The position numbers and the translations under genes are program-made. Below the pieces are notes generated by a model that had not been told where the DNA came from, searched no databases, and saw only the letters and a program-made list of their open reading frames with translations. A DNA stretch of 13,081 nt from an uncultured Thermomicrobiales bacterium (lineage in GTDB: Bacteria; Chloroflexota; Chloroflexia; Thermomicrobiales; Thermomicrobiaceae): contig CALAGB010000075.1 of assembly GCA_937891245.1 (NCBI GenBank), forward strand, positions 1 to 13,081, read 5' to 3'. Positions within the stretch are counted from its first letter, which is position 1. Each line of letters begins with the position of its first letter. Shown piece by piece: positions 1-9,624 of the stretch.

Positions 1-45
1 TCACCCCCGGCCCCTCTCCCGCGCCGCGCGGGAGAGGGGTGTCTT
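1..45 (+). repeat. REP-like palindromic repeat, copy A
   Basis: A perfect 14-bp inverted repeat (arms 11-24 and 26-39, one-base loop) lies inside a longer unit that starts TCACCCCCGGCC (1-12) and ends GGGTGTCTT (37-45). Both flanks recur in opposite orientation at 158-200, so the repeat unit is wider than the hairpin itself. The copy may begin before the window. It is intergenic and non-coding, and looks like the C-rich/G-rich intergenic palindromes dispersed in many GC-rich genomes. Confidence 0.6.
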
Positions 46-157
46 GAGGCGAGCGTGAGCGCGTTTCCCAAATAATTACTCCGGGTGAACCGGGCGCCAT
101 AACTGTCGCCCGCGTCCCCGTGCAAACACGTTGAAGGAACACGACCCACTATGGCTG

Positions 158-200
158 AAGACACCCTTCTCCCTGTATTGGGAGAGAAGGCCGGGGGTGA
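158..200 (-). repeat. REP-like palindromic repeat, copy B, inverted relative to copy A
   Basis: Read on the minus strand this starts with the same TCACCCCCGGCC (200 down to 189) and ends with the same GGGTGTCTT (166 down to 158) as copy A. The hairpin between them has imperfect arms (165-173 and 180-190) and an AT-containing loop that differs from copy A. It lies just downstream of the mutL stop and could also act as a transcription-stopping or mRNA-protecting hairpin for the valS operon, but no T-run follows it. Confidence 0.55.
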
Positions 201-224
201 GGGCCGTCTTTGCGGCTCGACTTG

Positions 225-1982
225 CTACCTCCGCGAAAACTGCCGTTCCAGTTCATCCTGGCTGAGGTGGAGGATGGTCGGGCGGCCGTGAGCACAAGCG
301 CGGGGTGCGGTGCAGCCTTCGAGTTGCGCGAGAAGTTCGCGCATCTCTGCGAGCGAGAGCGTTTGGCCGGCGCGAATGGCGGAATGGCAGGCGGTCGTCA
401 TGGCGACCGCTTCGAAGCGTGAGGTGCCGCGGCCGCCCCGACCGACTTCATCGAGAATCGCCAGCACCGTTTTCACCGGGTCTTTGCGCGACATGATGGC
501 CGGAATCGAGCGGAGCGCGACGGAACCCTGACCGAAAAGCTCAAGCGCGAAACCGAGCTGCGCCAGCTCCTCGCGCGCCGTCTCGACGGTCGCGAGCTGT
601 TCTGGGGTCAGGTCGATGATGATCGGTTCGAGCAATTGCTGTGCGTCCGCGGCCCCGCGCGCGTGGAGCTTCAGCACCTTCTCCAACAGAATGCGCTCGT
701 GCGCCGCGTGCTGATCGACCAGATACATGCCGTCCGGTCCCTCAGCAATGATGTACGTACTACTTACTTGACCCAGCACACGGAGGAGCGGGATATCCGG
801 TTCGACCGCAACCGGCGTACGTACTGGCCGGTCAACGGCGCTCGGCCCATCCGCTGCTCGCGGGAAGAGCGGCGGGGTGGCCTGGATGCGCTCCGGGTTG
901 GCGAGCGCCATCCGTCGCTGAACGGTGTCCGCCGACAGCGGCGATTCGATCATGATCGGGATCGACTGCGCCGGTGTTTGCTGCATGAGCGTCCCGCGCG
1001 CCGCGCGTTGCAGCATTGAAAAGACGAGCCGCTCGTCGCTGAAACGCACCTCGCGCTTGGTCGGGTGGACGTTGACATCGACGCGATCGGGCGGCACCGT
1101 GATGCTGATGACGGCGATCGGATAACGGCCGACCATGATCAACGTGTGGTAGCTCTGTTCCAGCGCGAACGCGAGCGAGCGGTTCTCGATCCAGCGTCGA
1201 TTGACCAGCAATATGAGTTGCTGGCGATTGCCGCGCGTCACTGTTGGCAGACCGATCAGCCCACTGACGACAATTCCGGCGTCTTCGTGATCATCATCGA
1301 ATTGTGGGGGCTCAAGCGGCACCATCTGGGCGGCGACGTCGGCGCCAAAAACGCCGACGGCGGCGCTCGCGAGATCGCCGGAGCCATCCGTCGCCAGGGC
1401 TGTCTTGCCATCGATCGTCAGCTCGAATCGAATATCGGGGAAGGCGAGCGCGTAGGCGTTGATAACGCGCTGGATATAGCCGGCTTCGGTACCGTCCTGC
1501 CGGAGGAATTTTCGCCGGGCCGGGACGTTCGCGAAGAGATCCCGTGCAGTGATGGTTGTCCCATGCGCCGCGGCGACCGGTGCAGGATGTGCGCGCTTAC
1601 CGAACTCCGAACGCAGTTCCCATCCCGCTCGGTCGTCGGCGATGCGCGTCAGAATGCGAAGATCGGCGACGGCGGCGACGCTCGCCAGCGCCTCGCCTCT
1701 GAAGCCGAACGAGGTGAGCTGCTTCAAATCCTCGAACGATCGAAGCTTGGAGGTCGTGTGGCGTTCGACGGCCGATAAAAGGTCGCTGGGCGCGATCCCG
1801 TCGCCGTCATCACGCACGCGAATCAACTCTTTGCCCCCGGCGGCGATATCGATGGTGATGGAGTGGGCGTGCGCGTCGAGGGCGTTCTCAACCAACTCTT
1901 TGACAACCGAAGCAGGGCGCTCGATCACCTCGCCGGCTGAGATTTTTCCAATCGTCGCGTCGTCCAGAATGGCAATCGGCAT
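225..1982 (-). CDS. mutL: DNA mismatch repair protein MutL (endonuclease type)
   Basis: MutL couples mismatch recognition by MutS to strand incision and removal. The 585-residue product has the GHKL ATPase motifs in order: ELVENALDA (29-37), DDGDGI (58-63) and GFRGEAL (93-99). The C-terminal domain carries DQHAAHERILLE (423-434), a full match to the DQHA(X)2E(X)4E metal-binding motif of MutL proteins that nick DNA themselves, then ACHSAIRAG (531-539) and CAHGRPT (563-569; the usual Pro after the Cys is Ala here). This points to a methyl-independent system without MutH. The frame is open upstream to 2084, but I choose the ATG at 1982 because it starts the family N-terminus (MPIAILDD..IAAGEV-like) and has a GAGGG ribosome site. 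It is the last gene of the valS operon, 50 nt after the glycosylase gene. mutS is not in the window. Confidence 0.95.
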   Translation of the reverse strand: MPIAILDDATIGKISAGEVIERPASVVKELVENALDAHAHSITIDIAAGGKELIRVRDDGDGIAPSDLLSAVERHTTSKLRSFEDLKQLTSFGFRGEALASVAAVADLRILTRIADDRAGWELRSEFGKRAHPAPVAAAHGTTITARDLFANVPARRKFLRQDGTEAGYIQRVINAYALAFPDIRFELTIDGKTALATDGSGDLASAAVGVFGADVAAQMVPLEPPQFDDDHEDAGIVVSGLIGLPTVTRGNRQQLILLVNRRWIENRSLAFALEQSYHTLIMVGRYPIAVISITVPPDRVDVNVHPTKREVRFSDERLVFSMLQRAARGTLMQQTPAQSIPIMIESPLSADTVQRRMALANPERIQATPPLFPRAADGPSAVDRPVRTPVAVEPDIPLLRVLGQVSSTYIIAEGPDGMYLVDQHAAHERILLEKVLKLHARGAADAQQLLEPIIIDLTPEQLATVETAREELAQLGFALELFGQGSVALRSIPAIMSRKDPVKTVLAILDEVGRGGRGTSRFEAVAMTTACHSAIRAGQTLSLAEMRELLAQLEGCTAPRACAHGRPTILHLSQDELERQFSRR

Positions 1983-2001
1983 TGTCGTCCCTCGCGAATT
2001 G

Positions 2002-2010
2002 AGTATAGCA
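2002..2010 (-). promoter_or_regulatory. Possible internal extended -10 promoter for mutL
   Basis: The minus strand reads TGCTATACT (2010 down to 2002), a TG-N extended -10 element one base off TATAAT. No good -35 is present at 16-18 nt. Initiation near 1995 would leave a leader of about a dozen bases holding the GAGGG ribosome site of mutL. If active, it would let mutL escape T-box control. The case rests on one hexamer. Confidence 0.3.
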
Positions 2011-2032
2011 GCGCCGTCGAACGCTTCGGCGC

Positions 2033-2682
2033 TCAGGGGAAGCGGCGTGAAAGCGCCGGCGCGCCGCGCACGCCGAAGCGCCATTCGGCCTCGACCCCGC
2101 GCGTGATGCCGATGCGTGGGCCGCTCACGATCGTGAAGTCCTCCGCGCCGGGCTGAATCCAGAGGGGTGGATCCTGCAGCGCACGTCCGTTATCGTCCAG
2201 GTCGATGCCAAGCGCCTTGCCGGTCAGACCCGGGCCGGCCGCGACGCGCGCATCGGCTTTGCGGCCGGTGCGCGCGGACATCGTTTCGATATTGTGCAAC
2301 GGGTGCAACGCGCGAATCAGAACGGCGGCCGGTCGCTCGCCGGGACCGGCGACAACGTTGAAGCAGGGATACATGCCGTAGGCGCGGTAGACGTACGCCG
2401 TGCCGCGTGGCCCCCACATCGCCCGCACGACGCCGGTGCGTCGGAAGGCGGAATGCGAGGCAGGGTCGTCCTCGCCATCATAGGCTTCAGTCTCGACAAT
2501 CACCCCGGCGACCGTCGCACCATCGAGCATGGAAACGAGCAGGCAGCCGAGCAGATCGCGGGCGACGTCGACGACCGGGCGCTCGTACCAGGTCGTCGCG
2601 AGCGCCCGATCCGACGAAAACGGCCCATCATTCAAGGCATCGAACGTCGTAAACGGCTCGCTCCGACGCTTGCTCGGAGGCA

Positions 2683-2683
<1 letters not shown>
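2033..2683 (-). CDS. mpg: 3-methyladenine DNA glycosylase (AAG/MPG family)
   Basis: This monofunctional glycosylase removes alkylated purines such as 3-methyladenine and starts base-excision repair. The 216-residue protein shows the family hallmarks: VETEAY (63-68), whose second Glu (E66) aligns with the catalytic Glu125 of human AAG and Y68 with Tyr127; H77 at the His136 position; the GTAYVYRAYGMY block (94-105); GPGLTGKALGI (150-160); and GPRIGI (188-193). Length is normal for a bacterial member. Its ATG overlaps the valS stop by one base (TGATG at 2681-2685), so translation is probably coupled to valS. The N-terminal 25 or so residues are not conserved-looking. It sits between valS and mutL, giving two repair genes in one tRNA-regulated transcript. 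Confidence 0.93.
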
Positions 2684-5361
<2,678 letters not shown>

Positions 5362-5409
5362 CGGATTTCTCTCATTCTCGTTGCGTCACGAACCGGCTTG
5401 ACGGCAAAC

Positions 5410-5437
5410 AAAAAACCGCCCCTGTCAGCAAGGACGG
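5410..5437 (-). terminator. T-box regulated intrinsic terminator
   Basis: On the minus strand CCGTCCTTG (5437-5429) pairs with CAGGGGCGG (5424-5416) across a CTGA loop, with two G-U wobbles, followed by TTTTTT (5415-5410). It lies directly after the T-box element, so forming the antiterminator with uncharged tRNA would prevent this hairpin. Confidence 0.85.
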
Positions 5438-5664
5438 CTCAATACCGCGGTACCACCTTGATTCGGCGCCGGCGAAAATCTGACGACACCGCACTCAATG
5501 ACGCGTTATCGGGCGTACCCGCGACATCCTAACCGCATGGCTCAGATATCGACCTCACAGGCGACTTCGGCGACTCCTGCCGAATGGGACTCGCAGTCGG
5601 TGGTCCCATCTCCCTGACGGCGTAAGTGCTCGCCTACTCCTCCTGCTCACCGGCAGAAATATCA
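5410..5664 (-). promoter_or_regulatory. T-box leader, valine (GUC) specifier, upstream of valS
   Basis: The minus strand carries the conserved T-box CAAGGTGGTACCGCGG (5460 down to 5445), whose UGGU bulge pairs with the uncharged tRNA NCCA end. Upstream, the stem I region begins with the AGGAGGAGTAGGCGAGCAC-type entry near 5650-5630. The specifier-loop context CGAAGTCGCCTGTGAGG (5569 down to 5553) matches the usual GAA-codon-CNCC-U-GAG layout, placing GTC (5565-5563) as the specifier, a valine codon consistent with valS. The leader ends in a terminator with a U-run, so this is the transcription-attenuation class. It controls valS and, by read-through, the glycosylase and mutL. This explains the 419-nt gap between valS and the divergent radical SAM gene. 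Confidence 0.93.
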
Positions 5665-5670
5665 TCCGCT

Positions 5671-5699
5671 AGCCTAGCACTTGACTGGCCTTTCGTCAA
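5671..5699 (-). promoter_or_regulatory. Promoter of the T-box/valS operon
   Basis: The minus strand has TTGACG (5699-5694), a 17-nt spacer, and TAGGCT (5676-5671), preceded by TG at -14/-15 of an extended -10 (TGCTAGGCT). The predicted start near 5664 fits the beginning of T-box stem I. Confidence 0.65.
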
Positions 5700-5780
5700 A
5701 TTGTGATACGCGTGCTTCGCATACGATGCATTGCTTCAGTCACTGCCATCGCTTACGCTTGAGGCGGTGCGAAACGCGCG

Positions 5781-7292
5781 ATGCGGGAGAACAGTGTGAT
5801 CAAGATTGCCCAGCAAAATCGAACGACCGAGTCAACTCATGTCGGATGGGATCGTCTGCGATCCGATGGCGGCGTGCTGCTCATTTCATGCTACGAGCTC
5901 GGACACCAGCCGCTCAGCCTCGCCTTCCCGCTCGCCTATTTGCGCGAGGCAGGCTATGCGCCGCGTGCCGTCGACAGCTCGGTTGAAACGCTGGATGACG
6001 ATGCGATTCGTGCCGCGCGACTGGTGGGGATCGCGGTGCCGATGCATACGGCGCTGCGACTCGGAACGCAGATCGCGACGCGCGTGCGAAGCGTCAATCC
6101 GGACGCCGTCATTTGTTTCTACGGGCTCTATGCCTGGCTCAACGCCGATTTCTTGTTGCGCGAACATAGCGACTACGTGATCGGCGGCGAATACGAACAG
6201 CCGCTGCGCGATCTCTGCGACGCGCTCGAACGGGGCGAACCGGACGCCGACATCATGGGCGTCAGTAGCCGTCAGGTACGCGTTGGCCCCTCGGTCGAGC
6301 GGATCGCCTTCCCAATGCCGCAACGCGAGTCGCTGCCAGAGTTGCGAGAGTACGCCCATCTGATGCGTGATGGCGTGGCGATTCCGGCTGGCTACACCGA
6401 GGCAACCCGCGGTTGTCATCACACCTGCCTGCATTGTCCGGTCGTGCCGCTCTACCGTGGTCGCTTCTTCGTCGTGCCGCGGCCCGTGGTACTGGAGGAC
6501 ATTCGCCAGCAGGTGCAGGCCGGTGCGAGGCACATCACCTTCGGCGATCCTGATTTCCTCAACGGTCCGACGCACTCGCTGCGGATCTGTCGTGCGTTAC
6601 GCGAAGAGTTCCCGGGCGTCACGTTCGATATGACGACGCGCATCGAACACATCTTGCAGCATCGTGATTTGATGTCGGAATTCGGCGCGCTCGGCTGTCT
6701 CTTCGTCATTTCAGCGGTTGAGTCAGTCAGCGAACTGGTGTTGGAAAAGATCGATAAGGGGCACACCAAAGCGGACGTGATCGAAGCGCTTGCGATTCTC
6801 GACGATGCCGGCATCGCGATGCGGCCGTCGCTGCTCCCTTTTACCCCTTGGACGACCCTCGATGATTATCTGGAACTGCTCGAATTCATCGAGGAGCACG
6901 AGCTGATTGAGAACGTCGATCCGGTGCACCTCTCGATTCGCTTGCTCGTACCACCTGGTTCGGCGTTGCTCGATCGACCGGAGACGGCCGCCTGGCTGGG
7001 ACCGCTCGATGAAGCGGCCTTCACCTATCGATGGACGCACGCCGATCCGCGAGTCGACGCGCTGCAGCGCGCCGTTGCGGCCGTCGTCGAGCACGCCGAA
7101 ATGCAGGAGCAGGAGGCGTACGAAACCTTCCGCCAGATCTCGATGCTGGCGCACGCCATGGCCGGTGCACCGCCTGGCGAATCGGCGCCGAAACCTCATT
7201 CCTCGCGGAAGCCGCCGCCTCGCCTCAGCGAGTCGTGGTTCTGCTGAGCAGAGCCGACCGCGGACCAGTTCGGCCCGCTTCAAAACTCATAA
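5781..7292 (+). CDS. B12-binding-type radical SAM selenoprotein with CUAEP tail (UGA at 7245-7247 read as Sec)
   Basis: The N-terminal ~150 residues resemble the cobalamin-binding fold found before many radical SAM domains (GVLLISCYELG 31-41; GGEYEQPL 135-142). The radical SAM Fe-S motif is C212-x3-C216-x2-C219, followed by GDPDFLN (255-261). The frame reaches TGA at 7245 after ...PPRLSESWFC, then continues in frame as Ala-Glu-Pro and eleven more residues to TAA 7290. C-U-A-E-P is the tail that defines the CUAEP/CCAEP-tail radical SAM (seleno)protein family, in which the U is selenocysteine or cysteine, so I annotate one 503-residue protein with Sec489. The substrate and reaction are not known to me. 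ATG 5781 lacks a well-spaced ribosome site; in-frame GTG 5796 has CGGGAG six bases upstream and may be the real start (498 residues). The gene diverges from the T-box promoter; a weak TTGTGA/TACGAT pair (5701-5727, 15-nt spacer) is the only promoter candidate. Confidence 0.88.
7248..7278 (+). promoter_or_regulatory. Candidate bacterial SECIS element
   Basis: Starting 12 nt after the UGA, GCGGACC (7260-7266) pairs with GGCCCGC (7272-7278), six base pairs with one A-C mismatch, leaving the loop AGTTC with G at the second position. The UGA-to-loop distance is about 19 nt. A known rule for bacterial SECIS elements is a hairpin within roughly 16-37 nt of the UGA with a G in the first two loop bases, which this meets. 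A competing stem GCCGA/TCGGC (7253-7257 with 7270-7274) is also possible. No folding was computed. Confidence 0.5.
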
Positions 7293-7320
7293 CCCAGCAT
7301 CCAGCGCCGTGGTGCTTGCA

Positions 7321-7348
7321 TTACTCCCCGAAATCATTATCCTATAGG
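7321..7348 (+). promoter_or_regulatory. Possible promoter of the pseudo-M48/lemA unit
   Basis: TTACTC (7321-7326) and TATAGG (7343-7348) are 16 nt apart; TTGCAT (7316) with TATCCT (7338), also 16 nt, is an alternative. This short AT-richer stretch stands out in the gap after the radical SAM gene and suggests that the downstream pair is transcribed on its own. Confidence 0.35.
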
Positions 7349-7371
7349 CAGAATCTGGGAAGTGAAGATCT

Positions 7372-8919
7372 GTGCGCGCGGGCAACGCGTGCACGCCGAC
7401 CCGCCGCGCGACGTTGGCCGGCATTGGTCCATACCCGACCCTGGATGTGTCTGTGCAATCGGATATGCAGCAGTCCGTGCGCTATCGCTCGGTTCCCGGA
7501 CCGCAGGATCGCAAGAGCTTTTTCGAGGAACAGCAGCGAAATCGCCGTAATACCTGGCGTTTGACCGCCATCTGCTGGCTCATCGTGCTGGCGATGGGGC
7601 TGGTGCTGAGCGCCATTCTCACTCCCGCGGTGCTGGGCGAGCTTGCGATTCTCTTCGGAATCGCCGGAATCTTCCTGCCCGTCGGTTGGATTGGTCGAAT
7701 CACGGTCGATGGCTACGGGGCGTTGGTCGGAAACCTCGCCGCGGGCACCGCGCATCCGCTACAGTTCGCGGTCGGCCTGTTTTTCCTGGTTGGCCCCGGA
7801 ATGATCATCACCTATCTGCTCTGGCGCTGGCTGTATCGCGTCTTCGTGCGCTTCGGTGTGGGCGGGGTGCTGCTGAGCCTCGGCGCACGTGAACCGCATG
7901 CGGGTGATCTCGAAGAGCAGCAGCTTGTCAACATCGTTGAGGAGATGGCGATCGCGGATGGCATCGCGCCGCCGCGCGTGATGCTTCTCGATTCCGATGC
8001 CTCCAACGCCGCCATGATCGGTGCCTCGCCTGAGACGGCGACGATGGTCGTCTCGCGCCGGATGCTCGACGACCTCGACCGCGATGAAACGCAGGGTGTG
8101 CTCGGCCAGTTGATCGGCGCCGCGGGCAACGGAGATCTCGCCATCGCGCTCAAGATTGCCGCCGTTTTTCAGGTCTATGGGCTGCTGATGACCATTTTGA
8201 TGCTGCCGATGAGTAGCTACGCGCGCCACGCGTTTTGGAACCTGCTCAAGCTGAGTATGGCCAGCAGCACGGATGCCTCGGCGAAGGCCGAATTGACCAA
8301 CGAACTCTTGCTGCGGGCGTCACGTCCGGACGGCCTGGATGACCTCACCGAATTCATGAACTTTGAGCGCAACGACATCAGCAACGTCCGAAAAGTCTTT
8401 ATTTTGGTTCGTGCCATGATCTTTTTTCCGCTCATTCTTGGCGTGCTCTTCGCCTATATCGTCTTGCTAATGGTCGTTCTGTTTGTCCTGGGGCCGCTGC
8501 TCGCCTTTACCTGGCGCACGCGCGTTTATCTGGCGGATGCCACATCCGTACAGCTCACGCGTAACCCCGACGGCCTGGCGGAAGCGCTGACGAAGCTGAT
8601 GCGGACGGGCGCACTCATTCCCGGCAGTCAGATGGTGTCGCATCTGTTCATCGTCGTTGCCGAGGCAGCCGGGGAACGGCGCCAGCAGCACATGATGCGG
8701 CAACTAACGGCGCTGGGTCAGCAGCGGAAAAATACCGACGGGATCGCAAACAAGCTCGATATGAGCAAGCAAATGGCCGTGATGCTCATGACCGAACAGG
8801 CCCAGCAAGAGCAAGAAGACGCCAATACATTCGAATCGAAACAGGGGATCGTTGTCTCGTTTCACCCGTCGCTCAAGCGCCGGTTGAAGAAGCTCAACGC
8901 GCTCGGCGCGAACGTGTAG
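7372..8919 (+). CDS. M48 (HtpX-like) membrane protein with degenerate active site
   Basis: A 515-residue multi-pass membrane protein. Hydrophobic segments lie at about 62-85, 90-110, 130-158, 256-280 and 343-380. The layout follows M48/HtpX peptidases: SNAAMIGAS (211-219) and VVSRRMLDDLDRDETQGVL (226-244) match the ANAFA.G and VVVTRGLLD.LDRDELEGVI blocks, and FHPSLKRRLKKL near the C-terminus matches the HP-L-RI-L block. The zinc site is gone: HExxH is QLIGA (246-250) and the third-ligand EADR position reads LADA (387-390). This points to a non-catalytic member, perhaps a scaffold or regulator. Start is uncertain: GTG 7372 has only loose GGGA/GAAG sites, and ATG 7465 (484 residues, MQQSVRY...) would remove an unconvincing leader. 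The stop is 35 nt before lemA, so the two are probably co-transcribed; LemA beside M48 proteins is a known arrangement. Confidence 0.8.
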   Translation: MRAGNACTPTRRATLAGIGPYPTLDVSVQSDMQQSVRYRSVPGPQDRKSFFEEQQRNRRNTWRLTAICWLIVLAMGLVLSAILTPAVLGELAILFGIAGIFLPVGWIGRITVDGYGALVGNLAAGTAHPLQFAVGLFFLVGPGMIITYLLWRWLYRVFVRFGVGGVLLSLGAREPHAGDLEEQQLVNIVEEMAIADGIAPPRVMLLDSDASNAAMIGASPETATMVVSRRMLDDLDRDETQGVLGQLIGAAGNGDLAIALKIAAVFQVYGLLMTILMLPMSSYARHAFWNLLKLSMASSTDASAKAELTNELLLRASRPDGLDDLTEFMNFERNDISNVRKVFILVRAMIFFPLILGVLFAYIVLLMVVLFVLGPLLAFTWRTRVYLADATSVQLTRNPDGLAEALTKLMRTGALIPGSQMVSHLFIVVAEAAGERRQQHMMRQLTALGQQRKNTDGIANKLDMSKQMAVMLMTEQAQQEQEDANTFESKQGIVVSFHPSLKRRLKKLNALGANV

Positions 8920-8954
8920 CGCGCGTTCAATCGGACGTTGGAGGGATGTGCGGT

Positions 8955-9545
8955 ATGACCGGTGTGCTGATCGTGATTGTCGCCCTGCTGGTGATCGTGG
9001 TGCTCCTGATCGCGTGGGTGATGGCAACCTATAACGGGCTCGTCGCGAAGCGGAATCAGGTGCGCAACGCCTGGGCGCAAATCGACGTGCAGCTGCGACG
9101 CAGACATGATCTGATCCCGAATCTCGTCAACGCCGTAAAGGGCTACATGGAACACGAACGAAACGTGCTGCAGAGCGTCACCAACGCCCGCACGCGCGCC
9201 ATGGCCGCCGGTGACAACGTTGCCCAGCGGAGCGAAGCCGAGGGCGAATTGACCCGTTCGCTCCGTTCGCTCTTCGCCGTCGCCGAAGCGTATCCGGCTC
9301 TCCGGGCAAGTGAGAACGTTCAGTCGCTCCAGGAGGAACTCGCCTCGACGGAAAATCGAGTCGCGTTTGCCCGTCAGCACTATAACGACGCCGTCATGAG
9401 CTATAACACGGCACGCGGTCAGCTCCCGGGCGCCCTCATCGCGGGACCGATGGGTTTCCGGGAGGCCGATTCCTGGGAAATCGACGCCGCCAACGCCGCC
9501 GCTCGCGACGTCCCCCAGGTCGACTTGTCGGGAGCGACGGGTTAG
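8955..9545 (+). CDS. lemA: LemA family membrane protein
   Basis: A 196-residue LemA protein: a single N-terminal membrane anchor (3-24), then YNGLVAKRNQVRNAWAQIDV (26-45) and RRRHDLIPNLVNAVKGYM (48-65), followed by the typical YPALRASENVQSLQEEL (113-129) and STENRVAFARQHYNDAV (131-147) blocks that form a long helical bundle. The extracellular N-terminus and cytosolic helical bundle are inferred from the family; the biochemical role is unsettled. Positions 8946 and 8955 both have in-frame ATGs; I choose 8955 because GGAGGG (8940-8945) lies nine bases before it and abuts 8946. It follows the pseudo-M48 gene closely, and the unit ends at a large hairpin. Confidence 0.93.
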   Translation: MTGVLIVIVALLVIVVLLIAWVMATYNGLVAKRNQVRNAWAQIDVQLRRRHDLIPNLVNAVKGYMEHERNVLQSVTNARTRAMAAGDNVAQRSEAEGELTRSLRSLFAVAEAYPALRASENVQSLQEELASTENRVAFARQHYNDAVMSYNTARGQLPGALIAGPMGFREADSWEIDAANAAARDVPQVDLSGATG

Positions 9546-9561
9546 GGGAGGACGGGGAGTT

Positions 9562-9617
9562 GCCCGCACCCCGGCTCCCGTCCCGCGCGGCGCGGGAGAG
9601 GAGCCAGGGGTGCGGGC
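9562..9617. repeat. Large composite inverted repeat between convergent genes, probable bidirectional terminator
   Basis: Perfect outer arms GCCCGCACCCC (9562-9572) and GGGGTGCGGGC (9607-9617), middle arms GGCTCC/GGAGCC (9573-9578, 9600-9605) and inner arms TCCCGCG/CGCGGGA (9581-9587, 9591-9597) build one long stem. It fills the 79-nt gap between the convergent ends of lemA and the binding-protein gene. There is no T-run, so stopping would be by hairpin strength. Its core shares the 12-mer GCGCGGGAGAGG with repeat copy A at 26-37, so it may be a member of the same repeat family. Confidence 0.6.
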
Positions 9618-9624
9618 CGTCCGT

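Noticed and set aside
150..422. Small plus-strand frames starting near 151 and 210
   Set aside because: They run through the repeat and into the antisense of mutL; composition shows no protein-like pattern.
1983..2084. Longer MutL N-terminus starting at 2084
   Set aside because: It would overlap the glycosylase gene and adds residues unlike any MutL; the ATG at 1982 has a ribosome site and the family N-terminus.
5886..6575. Open frames of 100-230 codons on the minus strand across the radical SAM and pseudo-M48 genes
   Set aside because: Antisense shadows; the opposite strand carries recognisable families throughout.
7245..7247. TGA as a true stop of the radical SAM gene
   Set aside because: The in-frame A-E-P after C-UGA fits the known CUAEP tail, and TAA follows after 14 codons.
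7296..7316. Hairpin AGCATC/GGTGCT as terminator of the radical SAM gene
   Set aside because: Short, contains a wobble pair and has no T-run; too weak to call.
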